Source: Clostridia bacterium
GTDB taxonomy: Bacteria; Bacillota; Clostridia; Oscillospirales; Acutalibacteraceae
Direction of reading: 5' to 3'
DNA: 54,268 nt
Assembly: GCA_017550625.1 (NCBI GenBank)
Contig: JAFZOL010000002.1
Coordinates: 1-54,268 of the forward strand
Positions 23,501 to 31,360 of the stretch are shown piece by piece. The notes below the pieces were generated by a model. It saw nothing but the letters and a program-made list of their open reading frames with translations, ran no database searches and was not told where the DNA came from. Made by a program: the position numbers and the translations under genes. The stretch's first letter is position 1. Each line of letters opens with the position of its first letter.

Positions 23501-23655
23501 AAGCCCGTTTCAGGGACCGCGCGCAGGTGCTCTTCGGTGAAATACGCCTCGGTGTTTGAAAGCTCGCCGACCTTGACGTAAACGAGGTTCTCGTAGAGCT
23601 TCAGCGCGGCACCCAGCTTATTGAAGACTCTGTTCTGAAGGTTTTCGTGATACAT
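20569..23655 (-). CDS. GH38 family alpha-mannosidase
   Basis: A 1028-residue retaining alpha-mannosidase. The N-terminal domain precedes the GH38 catalytic fold, whose zinc motif 'GHSHMDTAWLWP' supplies His261, His263 and Asp265, and whose nucleophile is Asp375 in 'WLPDTFGYN'. 'TKIGWNELNRFPFESFIWKG' and 'THFNRTH' are also typical. A middle helical domain and C-terminal beta-sandwiches follow, matching the class II bacterial/cytosolic type in length. There is no signal peptide, so it acts inside the cell on mannose-containing oligosaccharides. It is third in a minus-strand operon after a YgjV-like protein and a metallophosphoesterase, spaced by 41 bp. Confidence 0.95.
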   Translation of the reverse strand: MYHENLQNRVFNKLGAALKLYENLVYVKVGELSNTEAYFTEEHLRAVPETGFVPIAPGESWGHEWQNMWLKGGFTVPAELDGQPLWAVSGCGGNEQLFFLNGVPKGLINSKNRDFIGGSHACQWLGNAKAGETLRLAFECYAGHYDPNTDPYDDYFRPDPTQSFTHVFNGVEICTRRDDIYTLLFDLRELLNAARNLPADRFVSGKAKRALMKVADVLPIFPKDTSPEAVDAGVAAALRITRPFFTGGNSRVFGRVGITGHSHMDTAWLWPVAETVRKCARTYSNALRLMEQYPTYTFIQSSALHSAWMKEYYPDVFAEMKRRVAEGRYEPNGGVWVECDCNITSGELMARQFLKGQQFTRENFGYTADCFWLPDTFGYNANIPQIMRESEVRYFYTTKIGWNELNRFPFESFIWKGVDGSEVLTHFNRTHCWTDVNDCSAAVRDLQQKDVTDLRFVAYGFGDGGGGPTPGMIETSLRASAMEGMPEVVPMSASAFMKELEAQKEDLPVYHDELYLELHRGTLTQMHDVKRKNRKAEYALRDFEYFNVLSGEKPHEKGDEWLKTLLKNQFHDILPGTSIKPVYDVYHKELDALLKNYKDETARYAALLTDGTEGVTLFNTLSFDRADAAVIEAEGFAKDWPSQRYTDVCGRNVLAVGNVSVPGFGSVPLALADAPVAADSPFVYDGTTLKTPFAELTFDENGYISSFIDLASGRELRKPGGRPLNVLLFGEDVPLFYDNWDVDKDVVDKLAPVSGFKSRTLVTDGAVEIRLRSVFELENGTVVTQDLVCYADSPRVDFHTLIHWSSPHRLLKAGFDLDVSALRAKSEIQFGCVERPTTQNDSLQLAKFEVCNRNFTDLSEPGFGVALLNDCKYGITVAGCDLRLSLHRGGTHPDYTGDRGDHELTYSLLPHEGAFSAETVTRPAYELNVPHVVSPGKAERPPFLTVDAPNVIAEALKPAEDGSDAFVLRLYECEGTKTQTKVRFGTPVGSAVLTNLLEDEGEALALNGGAVSLTFRPFEIKTVKCRRG

Positions 23656-23696
23656 CGCGTCTTCTCCTTCTTTTTTGTATTGCTGTGCGCCGGGCG

Positions 23697-24794
23697 TTAT
23701 GCCGCGGGGCGCAGCGTGATCACTTCGTAATAACAGCCGGCCTCGGTGCGCATGGGGAAGCGCCAGCCGCAGGCCCCGGGGCTCACGTTCATCACGGCGT
23801 TTCCCTCGGCATAGTCGCCGCGGCAGTAGCCGATCAGGGGGTAAAGGAGGCCAAGCGGGAAGAGCTGGCCCGCGTGCGTGTGGCCCGAGAGCTGCAGGTC
23901 CGCGCCCGCCGTGAGATTGTCTTTGAACGCGTTCGGCTGGTGGTCCGCCACGATCAGGTATTTCTCCGGCGCGGGATTCGTAAGCGCCGCGATATCCGCC
24001 CTGCCGTCGCCCTCACTGAGGTCCTCTCTGCCGAGGATCAGTAGGTCGGGCGCTACTTCGACGTAGGAATCGCGCAGCAGGACGATGCCGTTGTCTTCGA
24101 GCGCTTTTTCGAGCTCCTCCGGCGTGAACTTGCGCCCGCCCGCGTATTCGGCGTGGCCCTGCCGGTCGTGGTTGCCGTAGACGTAATAGACGGGCGTCTC
24201 AAAGTCGGCGAAGAGGCGGAACGCCGCCTCCATCTCCTCTTTCGTGGTGTAGTCGTCCACGATGTCGCCGCCGAGGATGGTGGCGTCGGGGTGCAAAGCG
24301 CGGACCTCGGCGACCGTTTTTTCGGTCACGGAGAAGGGCTGCGCGCTGCCGACGTGCAGGTCGGCGATGAACACGACGGTATGCTCACTCTGCAATTTAT
24401 TTGAGGTATAAGTATGATATTCGGGCTTGACGGTCTCCATGTTGACCGCGCCGTAAACGACGAACAGCGCGCCGAGGACGAGCCCGGCGACCCTGACGGC
24501 GACGAAGCGCCGCTCTTTTTTGCGGATCGCCGCGACGGCCGAGCACACGGCGTCGGCGAGGGCGTCCATCAGGAGGGCAGCGTAGAGGGCCGTCATCAGC
24601 GGCTGGACGGCGCGCAGCTGCACGGGCCCCGCCATGGTGAGAAACGCGAACAGCACCGCCAAAAGCGCCTTGCCCGCGATCAGGGCGATGCGAAACGCGG
24701 CTTTGAGCTGTTTTTTTCTGAGCGGCAGCCCCGCCAGCGTGACGAGCGCCTCGGCCAGTAAAAACCAGAGCGCGAATTCCACGAACACGTTCAT
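23697..24794 (-). CDS. Membrane metallophosphoesterase (YaeI/YkuE type)
   Basis: A 365-residue protein with four hydrophobic segments in the first 125 residues, followed by an extracytoplasmic calcineurin-like domain: 'IADLHVG', 'LGGDIVDD', 'VYGNHDR', 'VADHQPN' and 'LSGHTHAGQ'. This combination is typical of the YaeI/YkuE group, some of which hydrolyse lipid A-type or other lipid phosphates. Its ATG overlaps the upstream gene's stop by 4 bp, showing translational coupling. Confidence 0.85.
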   Translation of the reverse strand: MNVFVEFALWFLLAEALVTLAGLPLRKKQLKAAFRIALIAGKALLAVLFAFLTMAGPVQLRAVQPLMTALYAALLMDALADAVCSAVAAIRKKERRFVAVRVAGLVLGALFVVYGAVNMETVKPEYHTYTSNKLQSEHTVVFIADLHVGSAQPFSVTEKTVAEVRALHPDATILGGDIVDDYTTKEEMEAAFRLFADFETPVYYVYGNHDRQGHAEYAGGRKFTPEELEKALEDNGIVLLRDSYVEVAPDLLILGREDLSEGDGRADIAALTNPAPEKYLIVADHQPNAFKDNLTAGADLQLSGHTHAGQLFPLGLLYPLIGYCRGDYAEGNAVMNVSPGACGWRFPMRTEAGCYYEVITLRPAA

Positions 24795-25357
24795 GCTTTA
24801 TCCTCCGAAATTTCCAGGTTTTCCGTTTCTTCGGGTGCGTCTTTCTTTCTTGTTTTCCAGAGCGAAATTGCCGTGGTCACGGCGACGACGACGTTGGCGG
24901 CCGCGCCCACGTAATTCATGATCACGGCGCTGAACGCGGCGTACATCACCATATTGGCGATGAATGCGTATTTGAGCGCCCGTTCGCGGTCCCTGAACCG
25001 GAACACGGCGACCGAATACTCAAGGTTCGCCACGATCGGCAGGTACCCGAGCAGGCCGCGGTTGTTGAACCACACGCCCAGCACCACGCCGAGGGCGATA
25101 AGCGACCACTCGACGATATATTTGACGGTCTTGTTCTTGATCTCGAACATCGCGGCGAGGTTGCGCCCCACGGCGGCGACGTTCTGGGCGGTGCTGCTGT
25201 AACCCTTGAGGATGATCGACCCCGCGGCGTAGAAAAACTGGCTGACGATCTGCACCGCGAGGATCTGGCGGTGCTTTTTGCGCGTGCCGCTGATCGAATC
25301 CGTGACCATCGCGCACAAACTGCACACGTTGCCGACAACGATCTCTTTGATATCCAA
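24791..25357 (-). CDS. YgjV-family inner membrane protein
   Basis: A 188-residue membrane protein with about five helices, including 'ILAVQIVSQFFYAAGSIIL' and 'LIALGVVLGVWFN'. The pattern matches the YgjV family of uncharacterised inner-membrane proteins, usually 160-190 residues. The start is a TTG at 25357 preceded by GGGAGG. It leads the operon with the metallophosphoesterase, alpha-mannosidase and 40-aa protein. No reaction is known for the family. Confidence 0.7.
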   Translation of the reverse strand: MDIKEIVVGNVCSLCAMVTDSISGTRKKHRQILAVQIVSQFFYAAGSIILKGYSSTAQNVAAVGRNLAAMFEIKNKTVKYIVEWSLIALGVVLGVWFNNRGLLGYLPIVANLEYSVAVFRFRDRERALKYAFIANMVMYAAFSAVIMNYVGAAANVVVAVTTAISLWKTRKKDAPEETENLEISEDKA

Positions 25358-25382
25358 GGCGCTTTTCCTCCCGTTCTATTCC

Positions 25383-25411
25383 ATCATACCGCAAAGAGGG
25401 CGAAAAAGCAA
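25383..25411 (-). promoter_or_regulatory. Promoter of the alpha-mannosidase operon
   Basis: On the minus strand TTGCTT (25406-25411) and TATGAT (25383-25388) are 17 bp apart. Confidence 0.6.
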
Positions 25412-25432
25412 GAACGAATCCGCGGGATGTAC

Positions 25433-25461
25433 TTGATAAATCGCGCGTGATATAGTATAGT
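25433..25461 (+). promoter_or_regulatory. Promoter of the six-gene operon
   Basis: TTGATA (25433-25438) and TATAGT (25456-25461) with a 17-bp spacer, divergent from the mannosidase operon promoter. Confidence 0.65.
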
Positions 25462-25528
25462 AACAGTATGGCGATACCCCAATATGCCCGCGTGCGGAGC
25501 GGCGCCGGGAAACGAAGGGAGAAAACCT

Positions 25529-26668
25529 ATGAAAACGAAGACCATAAAGGCCGTATGCCTGCTGCTCGCCCTCTGCCTGCTTGCGGGCGCGATCGCGGGC
25601 TGCGGCGCGGAAGAAGAAAAGGACCTCAGCGTCACGGGGCGCGCGATCACGCACGAGCTCGAATTCGGCGGCGTTTACATTGATCTCTCGATCGACGACT
25701 TCAACGCCCTCGGCTTTTCTTACGGCGACGGCGTGACCGTGACCTTCTCGAACGGCTACAAGCTCGAGAACGTCCCCTATTATAACGGCTATTACACGCA
25801 GACCGGCGAACCGCTGCTCGTGGCGTATCCGGGCTACCCCTATATCAAGGCCTGCATCAACAACGGCGACGACCTTTGGACCGTCGCGGGGCTCGGGGAG
25901 GGCGACACCGCCGACATTTCGCTCGCCGAAGCCGGGGCGTTCGCCGCGATCCAGAACGCGCGCGACATCCATTATAAGGACGACCGCGAGCTTTTTGCGA
26001 GCGACGAGGTCTTCGCGAATTTCAGAAGCGTAAAGGCAACGGGGATCGGCGAGAATAAACTCTTCCGTTCCGCATCGCCCTGCGACAACCAGCACAGCCG
26101 CGCGCCCTACGTGGACGCGCTCATTAAGGCCGCCGGCGTGGGGTGCGTGCTGAACCTCTCGGACAACGACGAGAAGATCGCGGGGTACCTCGCGAAGGAG
26201 GACTATAACTCCCCCTATTTCCGTTCGCTCTATGAAAACGGCGGCGTGATCCCGCTCGCGCTCAACATGAACTTCGGCTCGGCGGACTTCCGCAAAAAGG
26301 TCGCGGACGGGCTCATTGAGATGATCGGGCACGAGGGGCCGTATCTCGTGCACTGCACCGAGGGCAAGGACCGCACGGGCTTCGTGTGCATGCTGCTCGA
26401 GGCGCTGTGCGGGGCGGGCTACGACGAGATCGCCGAGGATTACATGATCACCTACGACAACTATTACGGCATCACGAAAGATCGCGACGAGGCGCGCTAT
26501 ACCGTGATCCTTGAGAACGTGCTCGATCCGATGATCCGCAGCGTCCTCGGCGACGAAAAGGCGGACCTGAGAACCGCCGACCTCGCCGGGGCCGCGGAAA
26601 CTCTGCTTAAGAACGCCGGCATGACGGACGCCCAGATCGCAACGCTCAGAGAAAAGCTCGGCGCGTGA
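25529..26668 (+). CDS. Lipoprotein tyrosine phosphatase
   Basis: A 379-residue lipoprotein: signal peptide and lipobox 'AIAGC' with Cys25. The phosphatase domain has the P-loop 'HCTEGKDRTG' with nucleophile Cys276 and Arg at the end, the atypical dual-specificity/Y_phosphatase3 form with K-D. The N-terminal 130 residues have no recognised domain. As a surface-anchored enzyme it may dephosphorylate proteins, phosphoinositides or small molecules outside the cell. It leads a plus-strand operon of six genes. The ATG at 25529 follows AAGGGAGA. Confidence 0.85.
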   Translation: MKTKTIKAVCLLLALCLLAGAIAGCGAEEEKDLSVTGRAITHELEFGGVYIDLSIDDFNALGFSYGDGVTVTFSNGYKLENVPYYNGYYTQTGEPLLVAYPGYPYIKACINNGDDLWTVAGLGEGDTADISLAEAGAFAAIQNARDIHYKDDRELFASDEVFANFRSVKATGIGENKLFRSASPCDNQHSRAPYVDALIKAAGVGCVLNLSDNDEKIAGYLAKEDYNSPYFRSLYENGGVIPLALNMNFGSADFRKKVADGLIEMIGHEGPYLVHCTEGKDRTGFVCMLLEALCGAGYDEIAEDYMITYDNYYGITKDRDEARYTVILENVLDPMIRSVLGDEKADLRTADLAGAAETLLKNAGMTDAQIATLREKLGA

Positions 26669-26710
26669 CGCGCGGCAAGTGATATTGACGAAAAGAAAGG
26701 AAGAATTCCC

Positions 26711-27472
26711 GTGAAAAAACTCAGGACCGTATTTTTGTTCCTGCTCGCGCTGCCGCTGTGCTTTTGCCTCATCGGCTGCGGAAACGGCCGGACCGAAGAC
26801 ACACCGGAGCCCGACGCCGACGGCCGTGTCTTTTCGGACGACGCCTCGGATTTCGTATCGGTCACCGACGCCGTGCCCGACGTCATTTTAGAGATCCGCT
26901 ATTTTTCGACCTATAATTTCGTGGGCGACCGCATCGACGGCTATGAGGAGCCGCTGGCGCTGTTAACGAAAGAGGCCGCCGCCGCGCTCAGGGAAGTGAG
27001 CGAAGAGGTGATATCGAAGGGCTACCGCCTGAAGATCTACGACGCCTACCGCCCGCAGAAAGCCGTGACGAATTTTGTGAACTGGGCGAAGGACGCTTCG
27101 GACGTACGTATGAAGGCGTATTTCTATCCCGATCTCGAGAAGGACGTGCTGTTCCCGCAGGGGTATATCGCCGAGCACTCCGGCCACAGCCGCGGCAGCA
27201 CGTTGGACCTCACGCTCGTGGACATGCAAACGGGCAAGGAGCTCGACATGGGCGGCGTGTTCGACTTCTTCGGCGAAATAAGCCACCCCGATTACCGCGA
27301 CATCACCGACGAGCAGTATTCGAACCGCATGCTGCTGCGCGAGGCGATGCTCGGGCACGGCTTCAAGCCGCTCGACGAAGAGTGGTGGCATTTCACGCTC
27401 GAAAACGAGCCCTATCCGAATACGTATTTCACCTTCCCCGTCAACAGCGCAACGCTTAACGGGAACAAATAA
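26711..27472 (+). CDS. VanX-like D-Ala-D-Ala dipeptidase (M15D), lipoprotein
   Basis: A 253-residue peptidase of family M15D with a lipobox 'LIGC' (Cys23). Zinc and catalytic residues are intact: His159 and Asp166 in 'SGHSRGSTLDLT', and Glu224-x2-His227 in 'EEWWHF'. VanX-type enzymes split D-Ala-D-Ala. Here there are no vanH/vanA or vanRS neighbours, so a role in scavenging peptidoglycan-derived dipeptide is likelier than glycopeptide resistance. The start is GTG at 26711 behind GAAAGGAAG. Confidence 0.9.
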   Translation: MKKLRTVFLFLLALPLCFCLIGCGNGRTEDTPEPDADGRVFSDDASDFVSVTDAVPDVILEIRYFSTYNFVGDRIDGYEEPLALLTKEAAAALREVSEEVISKGYRLKIYDAYRPQKAVTNFVNWAKDASDVRMKAYFYPDLEKDVLFPQGYIAEHSGHSRGSTLDLTLVDMQTGKELDMGGVFDFFGEISHPDYRDITDEQYSNRMLLREAMLGHGFKPLDEEWWHFTLENEPYPNTYFTFPVNSATLNGNK

Positions 27473-27487
27473 AAAGGAGTGACCGAC

Positions 27488-29326
27488 ATGAAGAAAAAAG
27501 CCGTTCTGTGCATCCTGCTCGTAATTGCCCTGCTGTTCACGGCGGCGGCGCCCGTGTTCGCAGCGTCCGGCCAGGGCGCGGCGCAGAGCGAGACCTCGTC
27601 CGAAAACGGGATCGCTTCGTTTTTTAACCGGATCGTGGAGAAGATCAAGGCGATCTTTGAACGGATCAAGGCCGTTTTCAACGTAAAGAAGGAACAGGTG
27701 AGGAACACGATGAACCAGAACGCCATCCATATGCTCAAATCGGTGACGGATACGATCGGCGACAGCTTCATCATCACGACCGACGACGGCAAGGTGATCG
27801 TGATCGACGGCGGCCATAAGACCGAGACCGAATACTTCATCGAGTATCTCAAGGCCGTGACCGGGCAGAAGAAGCCGCATATCGACGCGTGGTTTTTGTC
27901 GCATCCGCACGACGACCACTGCGAAGTGTTTCTCGAAATCGCCCAAAACCGCGCACACGAGGTCACGTTCGGCAGAGTGTACGCCAACTTCCCGGACGAC
28001 CCCGCGTTTTACGAGGGGGTCGACGAGTGGGCGTTCACCGTCGTGTCGGAGTATAACCGCCTGAAGCCGACGTTCGCCGATAGAGCGGCAAGCCTTGCCG
28101 AGGGCGACGTGTTCAGCGTGGGGTCGGCAGAATTCAAGGTGTTCTATACCTTCAACCCCGCATGGAAAAACTGCAACGAGGCTTCGACCATCATGCGCAT
28201 GGATCTCGCCGGCACGAGCGTGATGTTCAACGGCGACGCGGGGCCGAACGCCGGGAACTACGTTGTTGAGAAATACGGCGATACCGGCGCGCTCGACTGC
28301 GATTACTGCAAGATGGCGCACCACGGCCAGGACGGCGTGGACCGCAATTTCTATGAGGCCGTGTCGCCCGAAACCTGCCTGTGGCCCACGCCCACGTGGG
28401 TGTATGAGAACACCAACGGCAATCTCAAGACCTTCGAGACCCGCGCATGGGTGGAAGAGCTCGGCGTCACGAAGGAATATAAGTCCTTTGAGGGCAGCGT
28501 TGTGATCCCGATGAAACCGCGCATCGTGACCACGACCGACGTGTTCGAGGACGGCTACGACGCCGCCCTCGCCGCGCGGCGGCTGACGAACCTCGGCTAT
28601 GAGGGCATCGACATGGGCCTCGACTACTGGATGTTCGAGGGCTCGCCCTTCATCGGCGATAACTATCTCGCTTGGGCGAACGAGCTTCGCGCCGAGGCGG
28701 ACGCCGCGGGGGCCGTTTATACCCACGCGCACGCCCCGGGTGAGGCAGATTCCGAATACATCGGGCGGTCCATCGAGGTCACCGCCGCCCTCGGCGCGAA
28801 GTATCTCGTGGTGCACCCGGTCTGGCGCGACGGCAGCGGCAACGTCATCAAAACGAAGCTCCGCTTCATTGAGATCAACAGACGCGCGATCGAAAAATGG
28901 CTGCCCATGGCCGAGGAATACGGCGTGACGCTGCTGTCCGAAAACATTTTGTGGGGCGCGTCGTCCGACCCGCGCATCATCGCGGACCTCGTGAAAAAGG
29001 TGGGGTCCGACCGGTTCGGCTGGTGCTTCGACGTGGGCCACGCCTGGTGCTGCGGCTACGCCCCGGACGTGCTGAAGGATTGCTCCGTGGTGCCTATGTC
29101 GCTGCACATTCAGGATAACGACGGCAGCGGGGACCAGCACCTCTTCCCGGGCGACGGCACGATCGACTGGGCTCTGTTCACTTCGACGCTCCGGGAGATC
29201 GGCTATCTCGGAGACTGCGTGATGGAGGCCCATCACCAGAGCCTCGTGGCGCCCGACGGCGAGCGCGACGCGATCTTGACGCGCCTGCTCGAAAAATCGA
29301 AGGAACTGCAGAAAGAACTGCGGTAA
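27488..29326 (+). CDS. Secreted fusion: metallo-beta-lactamase fold plus xylose-isomerase-like TIM barrel
   Basis: A 612-residue exported protein. After the signal peptide (residues 1-26) comes an amphipathic helix (FFNRIVEKIKAIFERIKAVF). Residues 75-350 are a metallo-beta-lactamase fold with the zinc motif 'HPHDDH' (His139, His141, Asp143, His144), 'NGDAG' and 'MAHHGQDG'. Residues 355-605 are a sugar-phosphate isomerase/epimerase TIM barrel ('LGYEGIDMGL', 'LVVHPVW', 'FDVGHA', 'LHIQDNDG'). The two folds are normally separate proteins, and the barrel type is normally cytosolic. The reaction is unknown; it could act on a released glycan or lactone. The ATG at 27488 follows AAGGAG. Confidence 0.82.
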   Translation: MKKKAVLCILLVIALLFTAAAPVFAASGQGAAQSETSSENGIASFFNRIVEKIKAIFERIKAVFNVKKEQVRNTMNQNAIHMLKSVTDTIGDSFIITTDDGKVIVIDGGHKTETEYFIEYLKAVTGQKKPHIDAWFLSHPHDDHCEVFLEIAQNRAHEVTFGRVYANFPDDPAFYEGVDEWAFTVVSEYNRLKPTFADRAASLAEGDVFSVGSAEFKVFYTFNPAWKNCNEASTIMRMDLAGTSVMFNGDAGPNAGNYVVEKYGDTGALDCDYCKMAHHGQDGVDRNFYEAVSPETCLWPTPTWVYENTNGNLKTFETRAWVEELGVTKEYKSFEGSVVIPMKPRIVTTTDVFEDGYDAALAARRLTNLGYEGIDMGLDYWMFEGSPFIGDNYLAWANELRAEADAAGAVYTHAHAPGEADSEYIGRSIEVTAALGAKYLVVHPVWRDGSGNVIKTKLRFIEINRRAIEKWLPMAEEYGVTLLSENILWGASSDPRIIADLVKKVGSDRFGWCFDVGHAWCCGYAPDVLKDCSVVPMSLHIQDNDGSGDQHLFPGDGTIDWALFTSTLREIGYLGDCVMEAHHQSLVAPDGERDAILTRLLEKSKELQKELR

Positions 29327-29337
29327 AAGGAGATCAT

Positions 29338-30444
29338 ATGAAGACTTACGACGTGGCGGCTTATATCTGGCCGTCCTATACCGGCAAAGAGAAGCGCGCC
29401 CGGCAGTTCTGGGAGCAGGGCATCGGCGAGTGGCAGTCCGTGCTGAGCGCCGAAAAACGCACCGAGGACCAGATTTTGCCGCGAAAACCCCTTTGGGGCA
29501 CTGTGGACGAGGCCGACCCCAAGGTGATGGAATTTCAAATCAAAGAAGCGACGCGCCACGGGGTGAACGTGTTCATCTACGACTGGTACTGGTACGACCG
29601 GCGCCCGTTTCTGGAGCAGTGCCTCGACGAGGGGTTTCTGGGCGCGCCGAACAACGCGGATATGCGCTTTTATCTCATGTGGGCGAACCACGACGCCGGT
29701 TACACGTGGGACAAGCGCCAGTCTGGCCTCGACGAAGTCATCTGGCTCGGCACCCAGCCGCGGGAGGAATTCGACCGCGTGTGCCGCCGCGTGATCGACT
29801 TGTATTTCAAACGCCCGAATTACTATAAGATCGGCGGCTGCCCCGTGTTCATGATCTATGAGATGTCGAATCTCGTGCGCGGGCTCGGCGGCGTTGAGAA
29901 CACGCGCGCCGCGCTTGAGCATTTCAGGGAGCTGACGAAGGCGGCGGGCTTTCCGGGGCTGCATCTGCAGGCCGCGATCTACGCCGAGCACGCGGTGAAC
30001 GTGAGCGGTGTGGACGCCGCGCGCGAAGGGTCCACGAAGGACCTCGTGGACATGCTCGGCTTCGACTCGGTCACGCACTACCAGTTCGCGCATTTCGTCG
30101 ACTGCAACCGCGATTATCTTGAGATCCTGCCCGACGTGCAAAAGGAGTGGGACCGCATCCGCAGGGATTATAAGGTCCCCTATTATCCGCACATGTCCGT
30201 CGGCTGGGACAATAACCCGCGGCACCGGTTCCTCACGCTGCCGATCATGAAGAACAACACGCCCGAAAACTTCAAAAAGGGGCTCGAAATGGCGAAGGAC
30301 TACGCCGACCGCTATAACGGCGTGCCCCTCGTGACGGTCAACTCGTGGAACGAGTGGACCGAGATGAGCTACCTCGAGCCGGACGACGTATACGGCTACG
30401 GGTACCTTGAGGCGGTCAGGGACGTGTTTCTCGGGCAGGAATAA
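29338..30444 (+). CDS. GH99-like / WbsX-type glycan-active protein
   Basis: A 368-residue cytosolic protein of the glycoside hydrolase 99-like domain group (also annotated WbsX). It begins with the typical 'DVAAYIWPSYTG' strand and has 'HGVNVFIYDWYWYD', 'YLMWANHDAGYTW' and the signature 'NSWNEWTEMSYLEPD' near the C-terminus. Related proteins include endo-alpha-mannosidases and polysaccharide-biosynthesis proteins, so activity on mannose-type or complex glycans is plausible. It is fourth in the operon, 11 bp after the fusion gene and 19 bp before a GH16 gene. Confidence 0.82.
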   Translation: MKTYDVAAYIWPSYTGKEKRARQFWEQGIGEWQSVLSAEKRTEDQILPRKPLWGTVDEADPKVMEFQIKEATRHGVNVFIYDWYWYDRRPFLEQCLDEGFLGAPNNADMRFYLMWANHDAGYTWDKRQSGLDEVIWLGTQPREEFDRVCRRVIDLYFKRPNYYKIGGCPVFMIYEMSNLVRGLGGVENTRAALEHFRELTKAAGFPGLHLQAAIYAEHAVNVSGVDAAREGSTKDLVDMLGFDSVTHYQFAHFVDCNRDYLEILPDVQKEWDRIRRDYKVPYYPHMSVGWDNNPRHRFLTLPIMKNNTPENFKKGLEMAKDYADRYNGVPLVTVNSWNEWTEMSYLEPDDVYGYGYLEAVRDVFLGQE

Positions 30445-30463
30445 ACGATAAGGAGGGGGCAGC

Positions 30464-31345
30464 GTGAAAAAGAAGCTCCGGATCGCCCTCGCGGTCGTGC
30501 TCGCGGCGGCGGTCGTCACCGTGGGCGGAGGCCTCGCTTGGGAGATCTCGGCGGTGAAAAACCCGCGCGTGCCGCACGAAAAGGAGCTCGAGCTCGTGTG
30601 GGCCGACGAATTCGACGGCGACACGCTCGACTTGACGAAATGGGAGGGCCACGGCTGCGGCGGCGATGAAGCGAAGATCCGGCGCGGCGGCTACTGGCAT
30701 ACCGATATGGCAACCGTGAAAGACGGGTGCCTGCATATCCGTACCGAGTATTATCCCGACGGCTACAACGGCAACGGCCTGCCCGGCTGGTACACCTGCG
30801 GGCTCGACACCAACGGCCTGTTCGAGCCGACCTACGGCTATTTCGAGGTCCGCTGCATATTGCCCAAGGGCGTCGGGATGTGGGCGGCGTTCTGGCTGCT
30901 CGCCGACAGCATGTCGGCGGGCGCGGGCGACGTTGAGAACAGCGGCGTTGACGGCGCGGAGATCGACGTGTTCGAATCGGCGTTTTATGAGAGCAAACGC
31001 CCAAACCGCGTGTCGACGAACGTACACATCGACGGCTACGGCGAAGCGCATCAGTCGCAGAACGTGTGTAAACCGTATCTCCGCTTCAGCGACCCCTATG
31101 AGGACTTCAACACCTACGGCGTGGCGTGGAACGAGGACGGCTACACCTTTTACATCAACGGCCTGAAAACCGGGCATTCGGATTTCGGCGGCGCGTCGCA
31201 GACGCCCGAATATCTCATCCTCTCGGTGGAGGTTGGCGGCAGGGACGGCTCCCCCGCCGCGGACTGGACCGGCGGCCCCATCACGCCCGACAGCGAGACC
31301 ACCGACTTCGTGATCGACTACGTGCGGGCGTACCGCTATAAATGA
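30464..31345 (+). CDS. Secreted GH16 family glycanase
   Basis: A 293-residue GH16 enzyme with a signal peptide or anchor (residues 1-25). Catalytic residues lie in 'GAEIDVFES': Glu166, Asp168 and Glu171. 'LVWADEFDGDTLDLTKW' and 'YGYFEVRCILPKGVGMWAAFW' are typical of beta-1,3(4)-glucanases and related enzymes. The start has GGAGGGGG 8 nt upstream. It is fifth in the operon and shares the fold with the GH16 genes at 9561 and 44080, although the three are diverged. Confidence 0.9.
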   Translation: MKKKLRIALAVVLAAAVVTVGGGLAWEISAVKNPRVPHEKELELVWADEFDGDTLDLTKWEGHGCGGDEAKIRRGGYWHTDMATVKDGCLHIRTEYYPDGYNGNGLPGWYTCGLDTNGLFEPTYGYFEVRCILPKGVGMWAAFWLLADSMSAGAGDVENSGVDGAEIDVFESAFYESKRPNRVSTNVHIDGYGEAHQSQNVCKPYLRFSDPYEDFNTYGVAWNEDGYTFYINGLKTGHSDFGGASQTPEYLILSVEVGGRDGSPAADWTGGPITPDSETTDFVIDYVRAYRYK

Positions 31346-31360
31346 GAAAGGAGCACGCCC

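Noticed and set aside
20467-23559. 1030-aa plus-strand open frame
   Set aside because: Antisense shadow of the GH38 alpha-mannosidase, which has complete catalytic motifs on the other strand.
26711-27472. Glycopeptide-resistance locus based on the VanX-like gene
   Set aside because: There is no vanH, D-Ala-D-Lac ligase or two-component system nearby, and the protein is a lipoprotein rather than a cytosolic VanX.
26963-29236. 757-aa minus-strand open frame
   Set aside because: Shadow of the dipeptidase and fusion genes; composition typical of antisense frames in GC-rich DNA and no start signal.
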